Of a stretch of 64,000 nt of DNA, positions 62,032-64,000 are shown piece after piece; position 1 is the first letter of the stretch, and every line of letters starts with the position of its first letter. The notes beneath the pieces are model-generated. The model was not told where the DNA came from. It saw only the letters and a program-made list of their open reading frames with translations, and did not search any database. Position numbers and translations under genes: made by a program. Source of the stretch: Chryseolinea soli (lineage in GTDB: Bacteria > Bacteroidota > Bacteroidia > Cytophagales > Cyclobacteriaceae); NCBI RefSeq assembly GCF_003589925.1, contig NZ_CP032382.1, positions 3,658,001-3,722,000 on the forward strand, read 5' to 3'.

Positions 62032-62063
62032 AAAAAAAGCACCCCGAAAGCTCGGGGCGCTTT
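62032..62063 (-). terminator. Rho-independent terminator after the second SusD gene
   Basis: On the minus strand: GCGCCCCGA/TCGGGGTGC stem (one G-T pair) around GCTT, followed by TTTTTTTGC. It lies 24 bases past the SusD stop and separates the SusC/SusD operon from the regulator gene. Confidence 0.9.
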
Positions 62064-62083
62064 AATCAACTAACTAACCCAAA

Positions 62084-63625
62084 TCAATAGTTGTCATTTT
62101 GTATGAGCACGCCTTTGCTCCGGTCAATATCGGCTTGTGGAATTGGCCAGAAGTCGAACTTAGGATTGTACACTTTTTTCTTGACGTTGGTGTTGCCTGG
62201 AACGTTTTCAAACCCGTTCAGTTTGTCCATCGCAATGCCCCAACGGCGTAGGTCCATATAGCGAAGTCCTTCAAAGGCCAGTTCAACGCGACGTTCATGT
62301 CTGATGTGGTTGCGCATTTCATCTTTTGTTAAACCTAGCGGCAATTCCGGCATACCAGCGCGAGCGCGAATTTCGTTAATGGCGCCATAGGCGTTAGCGG
62401 GGCCGATGTTCTCGTTTTCTGCTTCGGCATACGTCAACAGCACTTCCGCGTATCGCAGCAATACCAGGTCCTGAGAGCTGATCGTGCTGTAGCCCGGGTT
62501 GTTCTGAGCCGGATCCAACATTTTCTTGATGGCAAAACCTGTGGTATTTGCATTTGAACCACCTATAAAGACCGGCTGTGAATTGTACTGCATCCATCCT
62601 TTGCTTGCGTCGTCGCCTGGGAAGAAGAACGATTGCCTGAGGCGCGGGTCGCGATTTTCGTAAGGGTTTAGCGGATCGTATACTGCAGAGGTAGCGATCG
62701 GCAACCCATCGGCGCCTTCATACTCATCAATAAGGTCTTTCGTAGGCTGGAACGCTTGCCAGTTTCCGATAACAAGATCAATCCCTTGTGTAGGGTAGGA
62801 GTTGGGAGGGAGATTCTTAATAGAGAACAAGATTTCGGGATTGTTGCTTTGTCCTGGCTTGTAGAAAATTGCATTGAAGTCATCTGCAAGGCTAGCTTTG
62901 CCACCGTCAATAACGGCTTTAGCCGCCGCCGCCGCATCGGGCCATTTTCCTTGATACAAGAATACGCGTGCTTGAAAACCCTGCGCACTTGCTTTTACGG
63001 CATGACCGTCGCCGTAAGCCTGATCGGGTAATTTGCTTACAGCATCTTCCAAGTCGGCGTTAATGAGTGCGAGTACTTCTGCTCTGGTTGATTTTGCTTT
63101 TGGTTCGCGGAAGGAAGTGGTGGCTGGTTCGGTCATGATGACCACGTTACCGTAGAGCTGTGCTAAGTAGAAATAGAAGTAGGCACGGAGAAATTTTGCT
63201 TCGCCGATATATTTATTTCTGTTGCTCTCCTCCATTGGGATGTCCTTGACGTGATAGAGCAGGTCGTTAACCGCCGCAATGGCTTGGTAGCAGATGTTGT
63301 AAGTGTTGTACACATAGCCGCCGGTGTTTGGGGTTGGGCCGGAAGTGCTAATTTCGGTAAGTTGCCCATCCCACGGATACTGATTGTATCCGTCGTCAGA
63401 AAGTGCGTCCCAACCGGCAGGAAAGAACAGTGACACAGCGGCAGAGTTATTTTTTAGAAAAGCATAATTAGCTGTAAGTGAGGCTTGAACGTCACTTTCC
63501 GTTTTCCAAAAGCCTGACGACGACAGCTTATCCAGAGGTGCGACGTCCAGTTTGTCGAGGTCACAGGAAGTAGCGCTTATTAAAATCAGCAGTACTGCCA
63601 GAATGTGATTATTTAATGTCTTCAT
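62084..63625 (-). CDS. SusD/RagB-family glycan-binding lipoprotein (second pair)
   Basis: 513 residues; lipobox SATSC (Cys21). SusD features: LDVAPLDKLSSSGFWKTESDVQASLTANYAFL, YIGEAKFLRAYFYFYLAQLYGNVVIM, and the C-terminal block HIRHERRVELAFEGLRYMDLRRWG ... FDFWPIPQADIDRS. It lids the SusC encoded 20 bases upstream. No SusE-like lipoprotein follows; a terminator comes straight after. With the HTCS and two fucosidases next door, a fucosylated glycan is the likely ligand. Confidence 0.96.
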   Translation of the reverse strand: MKTLNNHILAVLLILISATSCDLDKLDVAPLDKLSSSGFWKTESDVQASLTANYAFLKNNSAAVSLFFPAGWDALSDDGYNQYPWDGQLTEISTSGPTPNTGGYVYNTYNICYQAIAAVNDLLYHVKDIPMEESNRNKYIGEAKFLRAYFYFYLAQLYGNVVIMTEPATTSFREPKAKSTRAEVLALINADLEDAVSKLPDQAYGDGHAVKASAQGFQARVFLYQGKWPDAAAAAKAVIDGGKASLADDFNAIFYKPGQSNNPEILFSIKNLPPNSYPTQGIDLVIGNWQAFQPTKDLIDEYEGADGLPIATSAVYDPLNPYENRDPRLRQSFFFPGDDASKGWMQYNSQPVFIGGSNANTTGFAIKKMLDPAQNNPGYSTISSQDLVLLRYAEVLLTYAEAENENIGPANAYGAINEIRARAGMPELPLGLTKDEMRNHIRHERRVELAFEGLRYMDLRRWGIAMDKLNGFENVPGNTNVKKKVYNPKFDFWPIPQADIDRSKGVLIQNDNY

Positions 63626-63645
63626 AAGTTCGTTGTTATGAGTCT

Positions 63646-64000
63646 TTAAAGTGATGCGGACAAGCCAAGTGTGAATACCCGGTTTTGCGGATACGCGACG
63701 TAGTTACCACTGACAGAAGTTCTCTCGGGGTCTAGGCCTTTGTATTTGCTCCACGTGTGCAGATTGTCGCCGGAAAAGAAGAATCTCAGGCTTTGCATTT
63801 TGATCTTGCTGACCAGCGCTGAGGGTACTGTGTATCCTAGCGTGAGATTTTTCAGGCGCAAGAAACTTGCATCCTGCAGATAGTAGGTAGAGTTATAATT
63901 TTGGACGGCGGGATAACTATCGGCAACATAAATCCGAGGCATGGTCGTCGACGGATTGTCCGGTGTCCAGCGGTTTCGCCAGGCGGTAGTCGGTGCTGAT
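63646..64000 (-). CDS. SusC/RagA-family transporter, C-terminal part (runs off the window)
   Basis: Only the last ~117 codons are inside the window. The frame is open to the edge: WRNRWTPDNPSTTMPRIYVADS, DASFLRLKNLTLGYTVPSALVSKIKMQSLRFFFSGDNLHTWSKYKGLDPERT and a final FTLGLSASL, all standard for the end of a SusC barrel. It is co-transcribed with the SusD gene. Confidence 0.95.
   Translation of the reverse strand, partial: SAPTTAWRNRWTPDNPSTTMPRIYVADSYPAVQNYNSTYYLQDASFLRLKNLTLGYTVPSALVSKIKMQSLRFFFSGDNLHTWSKYKGLDPERTSVSGNYVAYPQNRVFTLGLSASL

Overview
The window looks like chromosomal DNA of a Bacteroidota bacterium, most likely a free-living Cytophagales-type polysaccharide degrader. Supporting signs are two SusC/SusD-type uptake pairs, TonB-dependent receptors with carboxypeptidase-like N-terminal domains, lipoproteins, proteins ending in type IX secretion (T9SS) sorting domains, a giant hybrid two-component regulator, and TTTG-type promoter elements. 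The first ~13.8 kb reads visibly richer in G+C than the rest; the change falls at a tRNA-Leu gene with an integrase beside it.

Layout. (1) 0-12 kb, plus strand: an STN-type TonB-dependent receptor, a beta-helix lipoprotein, a seven-IPT-repeat/propeller lipoprotein, an LRR protein with a T9SS tail, a small lipoprotein and a T9SS subtilase, i.e. a surface uptake and proteolysis set. (2) 12.2-13.8 kb: a DHA2-type MFS exporter. (3) 13.8-16.1 kb: a truncated GIY-YIG gene, a duplicated 3' end of tRNA-Leu, intact tRNA-Leu(CAA), a tyrosine recombinase and an excisionase-like protein. (4) 16.1-22.7 kb: a gene-poor, decayed, AT-rich stretch with repeats, micro-ORFs, broken genes, one intact PL10 pectate lyase and one single-domain response regulator. 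(5) 22.8-28.6 kb: a SusC/SusD/FN3-lipoprotein operon, probably serving pectin-type glycans. (6) 28.9-32 kb: a metallophosphoesterase and an AbiEii/AbiEi toxin-antitoxin pair encoded tail-to-tail, followed by a striking array of four long perfect palindromes. (7) 32-38 kb: an L-fucose catabolic operon (fucP, UxaA-like dehydratase, SDR, FAH-type hydrolase, FMN 2-hydroxy-acid oxidase). (8) 38.4-47.2 kb: an RND efflux operon, a membrane nucleotidyl cyclase and a Crp/Fnr regulator, linked by two matching palindromic operators. (9) 47.3-64 kb: L-fucose dehydrogenase, a second SDR, two GH95 alpha-L-fucosidases, a zinc alcohol dehydrogenase, a DUF1080 lipoprotein, an ECF sigma factor, a hybrid two-component regulator and a second SusD/SusC pair (SusC runs off the end).

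How it works together: the two GH95 enzymes should release L-fucose from glycans; FucP imports it; the SDRs, the UxaA-like dehydratase and the FAH hydrolase can carry it through the oxidative (non-phosphorylating) route to pyruvate plus lactate, and the FMN enzyme can oxidise the lactate. The efflux/cyclase block sits inside this fucose region as a separate module. The best candidates for undescribed biology are the palindrome array at the convergent AbiE locus and the cyclase-Crp/Fnr-RND regulon with identically spaced operators.
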